Below are positions 1 to 6,685 of a stretch of DNA of 9,481 nt, in pieces (the first letter of the stretch is position 1; every line of letters starts with the position of its first letter). The position numbers and the translations under genes were made by a program. Under the pieces are notes generated by a model. The model made no database searches. It was not told the DNA's origin and saw only the letters and a program-made list of their open reading frames with translations. Source of the stretch: Bacillota bacterium (GTDB lineage: Bacteria > Bacillota > Clostridia > Lachnospirales > Lachnospiraceae). The stretch is from the NCBI GenBank assembly GCA_023419655.1, contig JAEZXP010000142.1, positions 1-9,481 of the forward strand, written 5' to 3'.

Positions 1-2
1 AG

Positions 3-329
3 TATGAAGTCTATAAGAATACAGAAGGCACCGATGTTACAGGATATGAGAACATTGCGACATCCATGCTGAAGCGCATTGAAGAATCCTGCCTGTGGGT
101 ATTCGCCGGTATGGCGGATGGTTCTATCAAACCCGGCCTGCACAGAGTTGGTATAGCAGAAGATGGCGTTGGACTTGCAAAGAACGAACATTATTATGAG
201 CTGACCCCGCAAGACGTTCAGAAGAAAGTGGAAGAGATAGAAGCAAAGATTGCTAACGGTGAAATCAAGGTAAAGAGCTATTATGATTTCAAGAGCTATG
301 AGGAATTTGCTGAATATAGAGACAACTAA
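3..329 (+). CDS. BMP/PnrA-family nucleoside-binding lipoprotein, C-terminal part
   Basis: The reading frame is open from the left edge and ends with TAA at 327-329, giving the last 108 residues of a protein whose signal peptide and lipobox lie outside the window. The visible part matches the C-terminal lobe of BMP-family (PF02608) periplasmic-type binding proteins: a segment KNTEGTDVTGYENIATSMLK, then VFAGMADGSIKPGLHRVGIA followed by EDGVGLA, and an amphipathic helix ending in an IANGEIKV-like strand. Members such as PnrA and B. subtilis YufN (NupN) are lipid-anchored outside the membrane and deliver purine or other nucleosides to an ABC transporter. The ATPase, two permeases and a nucleoside hydrolase downstream fit that role. 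The exact ligand cannot be read from this fragment. The ATG at 66 is an internal methionine, not the start, because the conserved sequence continues upstream of it. Confidence 0.88.
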   Translation, partial: YEVYKNTEGTDVTGYENIATSMLKRIEESCLWVFAGMADGSIKPGLHRVGIAEDGVGLAKNEHYYELTPQDVQKKVEEIEAKIANGEIKVKSYYDFKSYEEFAEYRDN

Positions 330-360
330 TTTAGACGAATAATAAAATGTGACCGATAAC

Positions 361-385
361 CAGGCGGGCTAAAAAGGCCTGCCTG
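361..385 (+). promoter_or_regulatory. Intercistronic hairpin between binding protein and ABC genes
   Basis: CAGGCGGGC and GCCTGCCTG form a 9-bp stem with one G-U pair around a 7-base loop (TAAAAAG). No T-tract follows, so it is not a typical full Rho-independent terminator. It lies 31 bases after the binding-protein stop and before the ATPase ribosome binding site. Such hairpins often shield the upstream mRNA from 3' exonucleases, or partly terminate transcription, so that the binding protein is made in excess over the membrane complex. That role is inferred here. Confidence 0.55.
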
Positions 386-408
386 ATTAAATATCAGGGG
401 GAATAGAA

Positions 409-1959
409 TTGAGTAAAGAAATCCTGAAAATGGAAGGCATAACAAAAATATATAATAACGGTTTTATGGCAAATAAGGATATTACCTTTGATGTAAATGA
501 GGGTGAAATTCACGCACTGATTGGAGAAAATGGTGCGGGAAAAACTACTCTGATGAAAATTCTGTTTGGCTTAGAGAACTGCCAGGAAGGACGCATCTGC
601 ATTAATGGAGAAGAAACAAAGATTGCCAATCCGTTGGATGCGATTGCCAAAGGCGTAGGGATGGTACATCAGCACTTTATGCAAATGCCGGATTTAACGG
701 TGGCAGAGAACATTATTCTCGGAATTGAACCGGGTAAATATGGTCTCTTTAATAAGAAAAAAACCGTTGAAATGGTCCGCGAGGCTGCTGAAAAGTACAA
801 ATTAGATGTAAATCCGGATGAGCTGATAAGAGATATCAGTGTAGGACAGAAGCAGAAGGTAGAGCTTTTAAAGGCATTAATTCGAGGTGTAAAGATACTG
901 ATTCTGGATGAGCCGACAGCTGTACTCACACCGCAGGAAACAGAAAAGCTTTTTGAGCAGCTTCTATTTTTGAAAAAGGCCGGTTATGCAATTGTATTCA
1001 TTTCCCATAAGCTAAAAGAAATTATGCAGATATGTGACCGGGTAACAGTCCTTCGGCATGGCAGAGTAACCGGCCATGGCAATATCGCAGATCTGGATGA
1101 AGTAAGGCTTTCCAATATGATTGTAGGCCGCGATGTTGTTATGGAGATTGAAAAGGAATCATGTATAAGAAAGGAAAGATTGCTGGAGGTAAATCATCTG
1201 AATTACCTGGATGAAAACGGCAAGAGAGTTATCCAGGATGTATCTTTTGGCATCAGAGGCGGAGAGGTTGTCGGAATTGCCGGTGTCGAAGGCAATGGCC
1301 AGACAGAACTTTCTGAGATTATTGCAGGTATTTGCAGAGCCACGGATGGCTCGGTAAAGATAAATAATACAGAAATTACAAATAAATCGATACGTCAGAT
1401 TAGAGAACTTGGTATTGCCCACATTTCAGAGGACCGGATGAAATACGGCTGTGCGGCTGATTTGTCCATTCGGGATAATATTCTTTCCGTTTATCTGGAC
1501 AGAAAGGGATTCCATACGGGGCCCTTCATCAATAATAAAAAGATAGATGCTTTCGTAGAGAAGTGCATTGAAGATTTTGAGATTGCCTGCGATGATAAAT
1601 CACAGCCCCTCAGAATGCTTTCAGGCGGTAACATTCAGAAGGTCATTATAGCCAGGGAATTTTGCAGCGGTGCAAATCTGATTATTGCAAACCAGCCAAC
1701 TCGTGGTATCGATGTAGGAACGAGTGAGCTGATTCGCAAACAGATTATCAAGCGTTCCCGGGAGAATAATATCGGTGTTCTTCTAATCTCTTCAGACTTA
1801 AATGAGGTTCTGGAAGTCTCTGACCGGCTTTTAATTATGAAGGATGGAAAAATCGTGGCTCAATTCCACAATCCGAAAGAGGTAACGGATGTGATGCTTG
1901 GAGAATATATGCTGGGCGTAAAGCATATGACAACAGAGGAAATGGGGGATTTGTTTTGA
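409..1959 (+). CDS. Nucleoside ABC transporter ATP-binding protein (two ATPase domains, YufO/NupO type)
   Basis: A 516-residue cytoplasmic protein with two fused ABC ATPase domains, the usual length for the sugar/nucleoside importer class. Domain 1 has Walker A GENGAGKT (39-46), Q-loop VHQHF (86-90), signature ISVGQKQK (143-150) and Walker B ILILDEPTA (163-171). Domain 2, from about residue 257, has a degenerate P-loop (GVEGNGQT, lysine replaced), signature LSGGNIQK, and IIANQPTRGID in place of a normal Walker B with its glutamate. This asymmetry is typical of the family: one functional and one degenerate site power the transporter. The start is TTG at 409, chosen because AGGGGGA (396-402) lies 6 bases upstream and the following residues match the family N-terminus. 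The stop overlaps the TTG of the next gene (TTGA), implying translational coupling. The partners are the two permeases directly downstream and the BMP lipoprotein upstream. The substrate is most likely nucleosides. Confidence 0.93.
   Translation: MSKEILKMEGITKIYNNGFMANKDITFDVNEGEIHALIGENGAGKTTLMKILFGLENCQEGRICINGEETKIANPLDAIAKGVGMVHQHFMQMPDLTVAENIILGIEPGKYGLFNKKKTVEMVREAAEKYKLDVNPDELIRDISVGQKQKVELLKALIRGVKILILDEPTAVLTPQETEKLFEQLLFLKKAGYAIVFISHKLKEIMQICDRVTVLRHGRVTGHGNIADLDEVRLSNMIVGRDVVMEIEKESCIRKERLLEVNHLNYLDENGKRVIQDVSFGIRGGEVVGIAGVEGNGQTELSEIIAGICRATDGSVKINNTEITNKSIRQIRELGIAHISEDRMKYGCAADLSIRDNILSVYLDRKGFHTGPFINNKKIDAFVEKCIEDFEIACDDKSQPLRMLSGGNIQKVIIAREFCSGANLIIANQPTRGIDVGTSELIRKQIIKRSRENNIGVLLISSDLNEVLEVSDRLLIMKDGKIVAQFHNPKEVTDVMLGEYMLGVKHMTTEEMGDLF
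1944..1949 (+). promoter_or_regulatory. Ribosome binding site for the displaced permease start (TTG at 1956)
   Basis: GGGGGA lies 6 bases before the TTG at 1956-1958 and resembles the AGGGGGA used by the preceding TTG-start gene. It indicates that translation of the first permease begins at 1956 and not at the TTG at 2036, which has no Shine-Dalgarno sequence in front of it. This site is what defines the frameshift in the permease. Confidence 0.65.
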
Positions 1960-2042
1960 AAAAAGTAGCAAGAATAGAATTCTTATTTGAATTATTAAGA
2001 GTCGTACTTGGTCTTATTATTGCCTACCTTTTACTTTGGTAG
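1956..2042 (+). other. Out-of-frame N-terminus of the first permease (28-codon frame, apparent frameshift)
   Basis: From TTG 1956 a 28-codon frame reads MKKVARIEFLFELL, then RVVLGLIIAYLLLW, and stops at TAG 2040-2042. It has a charged start followed by the first half of a hydrophobic helix, as expected at the N-terminus of YufP-type permeases. It also has the good ribosome binding site and the 4-base TTGA overlap with the ATPase stop. The continuation LVAIVFVADDP lies in the -1 frame from about 2036. Adding one base, for example a fourth T in CTTTGG at 2034-2039, joins the two into one continuous helix. The cause could be a real mutation, an assembly error, or, less likely, recoding or stop-restart at the overlapping TTG (2036) and TAG (2040). 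Confidence 0.75.
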
Positions 2043-3052
2043 CAATTGTTTTTGTGGCAGATGACCCCGTGTCAGCAGTAAGGGAATTCGCGATAGGTCC
2101 CTTTGCAAATACAAGAAGATTCGGTCAGATTATGGGCAAGTTCATTCCTTATATGATTAGCGGCTGCGGTATGTGCTTTATTTATGCCTGCGGACGATTC
2201 AATCTGATAGGAGAAGGCATTGTGAATTTTGCCCCATCAATTGCAGCACTGATATTGTTTGGTACAGGTTTTATGCTGGGGCTGCCTTTGATAGTGAATC
2301 TAATTATTCTGCTGGTTGTCTGTGCAATTGTCGGCGGAGCAGTGGCTTCAGTACCTGCTTTTTGCCGGGAAACACTGGGAGGAAATGAAACAGTTATATC
2401 GATTATCATGAACTATATGCTGCTTTATCTGTCCATGTATCTGCTAAAACGTTTTCTGGCAGACAGAACCCAGAGCTTTCTTGCTTCAAAGCCGTTTCCG
2501 GATAATGCACGTTTTCCGTCCCTGTTTAGAAACAGCAATTTTCACAGCGGAATATTTGTAGCAATTCTTTGTGTCATTCTGGCATGTGTGATTTTCTACA
2601 GAACAAGGATAGGGCAAAAAATAAGATTGAGCGGTGCCAACGTAAGCTTTGCCAGGTACTCCGGCATCAAGTCTACCGGTGCGATGTATTCCGCACAGAT
2701 AATTGGCGGTGCATTTATGGGAATTGCAGGATGTGTGGATGTATTTGGACTGTATAACAGATACCAATACAGTCTTTTAACCAATATAGGTATGGATGGC
2801 CTTATTGTTGCAGTTATAGCAAGGAAAAAACCGATTTTCGTACCATTCGCAGCATTTGTTCTGGCCTATATCAGAACAGCTGCGGTTGTACTGAACCTGT
2901 CATCCTCTATTCCTTTCGAGTTTGTAAATATGATGCAGGCGGTACTCATCATGTTTGTAGCCGCACAAGGCTTCCTTGAAAAATCAAAGAATAAAGTTAT
3001 CTTCAAAAAATCAAAGAAAATGGAGCTGCAAAGCGGAGAGGGGGCGAAGTAA
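2036..3052 (+). CDS. Nucleoside ABC transporter permease 1 (YufP/NupP type), N-terminus frameshifted
   Basis: This is the long open frame of a BPD_transp_2-family (PF02653) inner-membrane permease. It has multiple hydrophobic helices and the family landmarks: GRFNLIGEG (53-61, the FNIGxEG-like motif after the second helix), GGNETVISIIMNYMLLYL (115-132), and the cytoplasmic coupling loop RTRIGQKIRLSGANVSFARY (189-208) followed by SGI. With the other permease it would form the channel for nucleosides. As written, the frame can only start at TTG 2036, inside the first membrane helix and without a ribosome binding site. The true start is almost certainly TTG 1956 in another frame, so the complete gene would span 1956-3052 with one missing base near 2028-2039. 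If the lesion is real, the transporter may be impaired unless translation restarts at 2036. The stop abuts the ATG of the second permease (TAAATG). Confidence 0.85.
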   Translation: MVAIVFVADDPVSAVREFAIGPFANTRRFGQIMGKFIPYMISGCGMCFIYACGRFNLIGEGIVNFAPSIAALILFGTGFMLGLPLIVNLIILLVVCAIVGGAVASVPAFCRETLGGNETVISIIMNYMLLYLSMYLLKRFLADRTQSFLASKPFPDNARFPSLFRNSNFHSGIFVAILCVILACVIFYRTRIGQKIRLSGANVSFARYSGIKSTGAMYSAQIIGGAFMGIAGCVDVFGLYNRYQYSLLTNIGMDGLIVAVIARKKPIFVPFAAFVLAYIRTAAVVLNLSSSIPFEFVNMMQAVLIMFVAAQGFLEKSKNKVIFKKSKKMELQSGEGAK

Positions 3053-4000
3053 ATGTTGACACAGATATTATCCTTTTTATTCTCTATTATAAGAATATCG
3101 ACACCAATTATGTTCGTGGCAATCTGTGCGGTAATCAGTGAACAGGCGGGCCTTTTAAATATGGCGGCAGAAAGTATGATGCTGATGAGTGCACTGATTG
3201 GTGTTATTATGAGTGCATTGACCCAGAATCTTCTGATTGGCATTATATGTGGTGCAATCAGCTCCGTGCTGGTAACTCTGTTTCTTTGCTTTGCCAGTTT
3301 TGTGATGAAGGTTGACCTGTATCTGATGTCCATTGCAATGAATCTTGCACTTAGCGGAGCAACTGTTTATATCATGTATATGACGACCGGTGTAAAATCC
3401 AATACAGCAGCCACGTTCGCAAGCAAGGTAATGCCCAATATCCATATCCCGATTATAAAGGATATTCCGATTCTTGGACCGATTCTCTCCGGGCACAATG
3501 GTTTTACCTACATTGCTTTTATTATGGTATTTGCCGTATGGTTTCTACTCTTTAGAACGAAAGTCGGTCTGCGTATCCGGGCCGTCGGACAGAATCCGCA
3601 AGCCGTAGAGTCTGTCGGAATCAATCCCCGAATGATATATACATTGGCCTTCTGTTTGGCGGCAGTTGTTGCAAGCTTTGGCGGTATGTATCTGTCGATG
3701 GGATATCAGAGTTTCTTTATCAGGGATATTACCGGCGGCCGTGGTTTCATCGGTATGTCTGCGTCAACCATAGCCAATGCTAATCCCGGTATGGCTACAA
3801 TTGTTTCCATTGTATTCGGACTGGCAGAAGCCGTTACAAACTATCTGAAAATATATATTGCGGATACACATTTGTTATCAGCGCTGCCTTATATAATTAT
3901 GACGATTATGATTTTGCTGCTATCAGCAGTTAGAAGGCATAAAAGGATGAAAATTGAAACGGAAAATAAAAAGCGATTGGCACAGCAGGAAGTGGTATAG
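3053..4000 (+). CDS. Nucleoside ABC transporter permease 2 (YufQ/NupQ type)
   Basis: A 315-residue multi-helix membrane protein of the BPD_transp_2 family, close to the usual 305-320 residues for this subunit. Landmarks are SEQAGLLNMAAESMMLMSA (29-47), matching the family pattern ERxGLLNIGxEGxMLxGA; the coupling loop RTKVGLRIRAVGQNPQAVES (168-187) followed by VGI; and TGGRGFIGMSASTIANANP (227-245), the GRGFIxLAxxxxxxxNP motif. Compared with the family pattern, AAES replaces the usual GxEG in the first motif. The C-terminus is a short basic and charged cytoplasmic tail. The start ATG directly follows the previous stop, with GGAGAGGGGG at 3035-3044 as ribosome binding site. It pairs with permease 1 to form the membrane pore energised by the double ATPase. 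Confidence 0.93.
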   Translation: MLTQILSFLFSIIRISTPIMFVAICAVISEQAGLLNMAAESMMLMSALIGVIMSALTQNLLIGIICGAISSVLVTLFLCFASFVMKVDLYLMSIAMNLALSGATVYIMYMTTGVKSNTAATFASKVMPNIHIPIIKDIPILGPILSGHNGFTYIAFIMVFAVWFLLFRTKVGLRIRAVGQNPQAVESVGINPRMIYTLAFCLAAVVASFGGMYLSMGYQSFFIRDITGGRGFIGMSASTIANANPGMATIVSIVFGLAEAVTNYLKIYIADTHLLSALPYIIMTIMILLLSAVRRHKRMKIETENKKRLAQQEVV

Positions 4001-4014
4001 GAGAGAAACGACAT

Positions 4015-5070
4015 ATGAATGCAGAACGATATAAAGAACGTTATAAGCCGCAGCAGGGGAAAGTACGAGTTGTAATTGATTCGGACGCAGGCAATTCCGT
4101 AGATGATCAGTATGCGATTGCATGGCTGCTGAAGTCTCCGGAGCGGGTAGAAGTGGAAGCTATATATGCTGAGCCTTATTGCTATCAGGTATACTCGGAG
4201 CTGGATACATCTGGTGTGGCGGCAGATTATATAAAAGGAATTACATCAGGCGGCGGAACGCCAATGGAAGGCATGTATGAAGGATATGAAGAAATCCTGA
4301 AAGTGGGCAAACTATGCGGAATAGACCTTAGCGATAGAACTTTTCACGGTGCGACACATTTTTGTAATAAGGAGAATACCCCGGTAGATAGTGAGGCGGC
4401 TAGGGATTTAATAAAGCGTGCAAAGTCCGGTTCTCCAATCTATGTAGTAGCAATCGGAGCCATTACAAATATAGCCTCTGCCATTATGATGGACCCCAGT
4501 ATTATAGACAATCTTGTCATCGTATGGCTGGGAGGCGAGCCGCTGCATTTTCCTCATGCCTTTGAGTTTAATCTCTCTGAGGACTTGATTGCATCAAGAT
4601 TTATCTTTGACTGTGGTGTACCACTGGTTTACATACCAACGATGTCCGTAGCCTCCCACCTTATAGTCTCTAAGGAGGAGTTGGACAGCAGGCTGTTAAA
4701 TCAGAATCCCCTCTGTGATTATTTGCATGAGATTGTGGACCGGCTGCTGCCAACAGATGCATCCATTGCAGAGAAAATGATGCTCTATAATCAAGTGGGG
4801 AATCTGAATGGAGTTTATGATATCGCAGAAGGAAGCGAGAAGAAGTTTAAGACAGAACATTTTACTTCGGCAAGAATCATCTGGGACCTTGCGGCCGCAG
4901 CTTTTGTAATCAATCCGATGTGGTGTCCGGTGTTTGAGCAGCCGTCACCCGTATTGCTTGATAAATCACTTTGGGGGCCATCTGACCAAAGCAGACATCC
5001 CATCAAGGTATGCAGCTTCATATTCAGAGAATGTGTATTAGGGGATTTGTTTTATAAAATAACTCATTAA
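4015..5070 (+). CDS. Nucleoside hydrolase, IUNH family, probably purine-preferring
   Basis: A 351-residue cytoplasmic enzyme of the inosine-uridine nucleoside hydrolase fold (PF01156), which splits N-glycosidic bonds of nucleosides to base and ribose using a bound calcium ion. The N-terminal metal and ribose motif is DSDAGNSVDD (22-31), matching the DxDxGxDD signature with a two-residue expansion. VAIGAITNIA (145-154) supplies the metal-site threonine (T151), EFN (184-186) matches the ribose-binding segment, and W290-D291 stands where the classical family has His-Asp. Trp at that place is the hallmark of group II (IAG-type, purine-specific) nucleoside hydrolases as I recall them, with Asp still binding calcium. 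The start ATG has AGGAGAG (3999-4005) overlapping the permease stop. It is the last gene of the uptake operon and would process the imported nucleosides. Family is certain; substrate class is inferred. Confidence 0.9.
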   Translation: MNAERYKERYKPQQGKVRVVIDSDAGNSVDDQYAIAWLLKSPERVEVEAIYAEPYCYQVYSELDTSGVAADYIKGITSGGGTPMEGMYEGYEEILKVGKLCGIDLSDRTFHGATHFCNKENTPVDSEAARDLIKRAKSGSPIYVVAIGAITNIASAIMMDPSIIDNLVIVWLGGEPLHFPHAFEFNLSEDLIASRFIFDCGVPLVYIPTMSVASHLIVSKEELDSRLLNQNPLCDYLHEIVDRLLPTDASIAEKMMLYNQVGNLNGVYDIAEGSEKKFKTEHFTSARIIWDLAAAAFVINPMWCPVFEQPSPVLLDKSLWGPSDQSRHPIKVCSFIFRECVLGDLFYKITH

Positions 5071-5102
5071 TGATAACAGAGCTTTATAATAATAAAGAAG
5101 CT

Positions 5103-5141
5103 GGGAAGAACCATCTTAATAATAGAAGGTTCTTCTCTTTT
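5103..5141 (+). terminator. Rho-independent terminator of the nucleoside operon
   Basis: GGGAAGAACC (5103-5112) pairs with GGTTCTTCTC (5128-5137) in a 10-bp stem with one G-U pair. After an A-A mismatch, TCT/AGA extends the stem inward. The run TCTTTT follows on the 3' side. It lies 32 bases after the hydrolase stop and before a new promoter, so it marks the end of the nucleoside operon. Confidence 0.8.
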
Positions 5142-5179
5142 AAAATTATAATAAACGGGGTATTTTTAGTAAGGATAAT

Positions 5180-5212
5180 TTAGTAATGGAATTGTAATGA
5201 TTTTGTAATGCT
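5180..5212 (+). promoter_or_regulatory. Three GTAATG direct repeats at 11-bp spacing, probable activator site
   Basis: The hexamer GTAATG occurs at 5183, 5194 and 5205, exactly 11 bp apart, inside 11-mers TTAGTAATGGA, ATTGTAATGAT and TTTGTAATGCT. Direct repeats at about one helical turn are typical for tandem binding of OmpR/PhoB-type response regulators. The array ends 19 bp before the -35 box at 5232, a sensible place for an activator. The bound protein is not identifiable from this window. Confidence 0.5.
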
Positions 5213-5231
5213 GCATGGTACTGTTTAGGTA

Positions 5232-5260
5232 TTGATAAACTTCATAACTGATGATATACT
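5232..5260 (+). promoter_or_regulatory. Vegetative promoter with extended -10 for the MFS gene
   Basis: TTGATA (5232-5237) and TATACT (5255-5260) are separated by exactly 17 bp, each one base from the sigma-A consensus, and TGA directly before the -10 provides the extended TGn element. Transcription would start near 5267, leaving a 5' leader of about 65 bases before the ATG at 5333. It follows the terminator of the previous operon, so it probably drives the MFS gene and perhaps the regulator gene after it. Confidence 0.7.
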
Positions 5261-5332
5261 TCCTTTCGAATGCACCATGAATTACATAGGATATAAAATA
5301 GACAAAAACAGCATCGATATGAGGAAATATAT

Positions 5333-6640
5333 ATGAAGAATGCTTTAAAATATTTATTTGGTGTGAGGATTCCTCATGCGATAAATGCAATGACAGCATC
5401 ACGAAACCAGGTAATGAGGCTCTTTACATATGAAGGGATACTGATTACACTTATCAATAATCTGGTAGGCAGTCATAACAATTTTTATGCTACCAGGCTT
5501 GGGGCAGGAGATTATGAATTGGGACTTGTCACCATGCTTCCGCAGTTAGTGGGCATGGCTGTTTTGATTCCGGGAGGAATATTGACAGACTGCTTAAAGA
5601 GCAAGCGGGATATGGTAACCTCGGCTTTGTTTGCAGTAGCTTGTGTTTATATTCTGATAGGCTTTGTCCCGATGCTGGAATCCAATCGGTTAGGAGTTTT
5701 CTTAATTCTGCTGGCATTGTCATCCGCACCGATGACGATATATAATGTGTCCTGGCAGGCGTATTTTTCGGATGTGGTTCATCCGAATGGCAGAAACGGT
5801 ATTCTGGCGGTAAGGTCCAGTATGTCTTTTTTAATGGGAATGACCGCTACATTAACAGCCGGTGCGCTGCTTTCATCTGCAGATACCAATGCGGGTAAGC
5901 TTCGCTTGCATCAGATGTTTTTATGGACCGCGGCTGTTTTTTTACTGATTCAGATTTTTGTGCTAAGGAGAATCCCCGGTGAAGCGGACCGGCAGAATAA
6001 AAAGATTAATCTGGCTGAGCTTAAAAGGGCATTCGTAGACCTGATACACAATCGCAGATTTTTGGGATTTGTATCCGTGGCGATATTCTTCTATATGACT
6101 TGGCATATTGACTGGACATTATATTTTATCGGTCAGACACAGTATCTTGGAATGAATGAAGCATGGTTAAGCTATGTGAATATAGGAAATGCTATTATTC
6201 AGTTCCTGACCATGGGTATATGGAGCAGGATTAATTCAAGACATGGCGTCAGGTTTGCCATTATCTTTGGAAGCCTTGGACTTGCCCTATGTCCTGTGGG
6301 GATGATGATTGCAACAAGCATTAACGCCGCCTATGCAAAGCCGGTCTTTTTGATAATTAATACATTATTTAATATTACTCTGGCGACGACGGCTCTAAAT
6401 ATTCTCCAGTGCCTGCTTCAGGTCATCCCTGAGAATAACAAAACGTTGAATATTTCTATCTATACGTCATTGGTAATGCTGTCTAACGGTGTTATGCCCT
6501 TTGTGGGGGTGTCCTTATACCGGATGCTGGGGGCTGACCTTCGGGCATTGCATACGATGCTGGTAATAATCTTCATACTTCGTATAATTTCCACAGGCCT
6601 GTGGGCACTGCGCTGGTGGAAGCTTAGGCAAGATATGTAA
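5333..6640 (+). CDS. MFS transporter, substrate unknown
   Basis: A 435-residue membrane protein with about 11-12 hydrophobic segments, the usual size of a major facilitator superfamily carrier. The loop after the second helix, GGILTDCLKSKRD (81-93), resembles MFS motif A (GxxxDrxGrrr) near the cytoplasmic face. A charged central loop (212-242, with RRIPGEADRQNKK) separates the two six-helix halves. An amphipathic stretch of about 30 residues with several basic residues precedes the first helix. I do not recognise a substrate motif; drug, sugar and solute efflux or uptake are all possible. ATG 5333 has GAGGAAA at 5321-5327. The gene has its own promoter and a possible activator site upstream. 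The BusR-like gene follows after 45 bases without a terminator, so the two may be co-transcribed, hinting at a link with osmolyte or c-di-AMP physiology that is only inferred. Confidence 0.85.
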   Translation: MKNALKYLFGVRIPHAINAMTASRNQVMRLFTYEGILITLINNLVGSHNNFYATRLGAGDYELGLVTMLPQLVGMAVLIPGGILTDCLKSKRDMVTSALFAVACVYILIGFVPMLESNRLGVFLILLALSSAPMTIYNVSWQAYFSDVVHPNGRNGILAVRSSMSFLMGMTATLTAGALLSSADTNAGKLRLHQMFLWTAAVFLLIQIFVLRRIPGEADRQNKKINLAELKRAFVDLIHNRRFLGFVSVAIFFYMTWHIDWTLYFIGQTQYLGMNEAWLSYVNIGNAIIQFLTMGIWSRINSRHGVRFAIIFGSLGLALCPVGMMIATSINAAYAKPVFLIINTLFNITLATTALNILQCLLQVIPENNKTLNISIYTSLVMLSNGVMPFVGVSLYRMLGADLRALHTMLVIIFILRIISTGLWALRWWKLRQDM

Positions 6641-6685
6641 GACTTGTATAGAACAAATTAGTTTATTTCCAAGAGAGGAGATAGG

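Noticed and set aside
2024..2042. Programmed -1 ribosomal frameshifting to explain the split permease
   Set aside because: The region CTTTTACTTTGGTAG contains no X-XXY-YYZ slippery heptamer in the zero frame, and I see no clear stimulatory hairpin just after it. A missing base or stop-restart is simpler.
2866..3333. 155-residue minus-strand open frame opposite the two permeases
   Set aside because: It is antisense to two well-supported membrane proteins, and its hydrophobic appearance derives from the complementary strand of their helices.
5261..5332. Possible riboswitch in the MFS leader
   Set aside because: The leader of about 65 bases is AT-rich, and I see no stable stem or terminator in it.
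5166..5402. 78-residue minus-strand open frame across the intergenic region and the MFS start
   Set aside because: It covers the promoter, repeats and start of the MFS gene, shows no recognisable domain, and its composition is that of reverse-complemented AT-rich DNA. I do not support it as a gene.
6583..6588. TATAAT inside the end of the MFS gene as a promoter for the regulator gene
   Set aside because: No acceptable -35 box lies 16-18 bp upstream, and the hexamer is within coding sequence, so it is probably chance.
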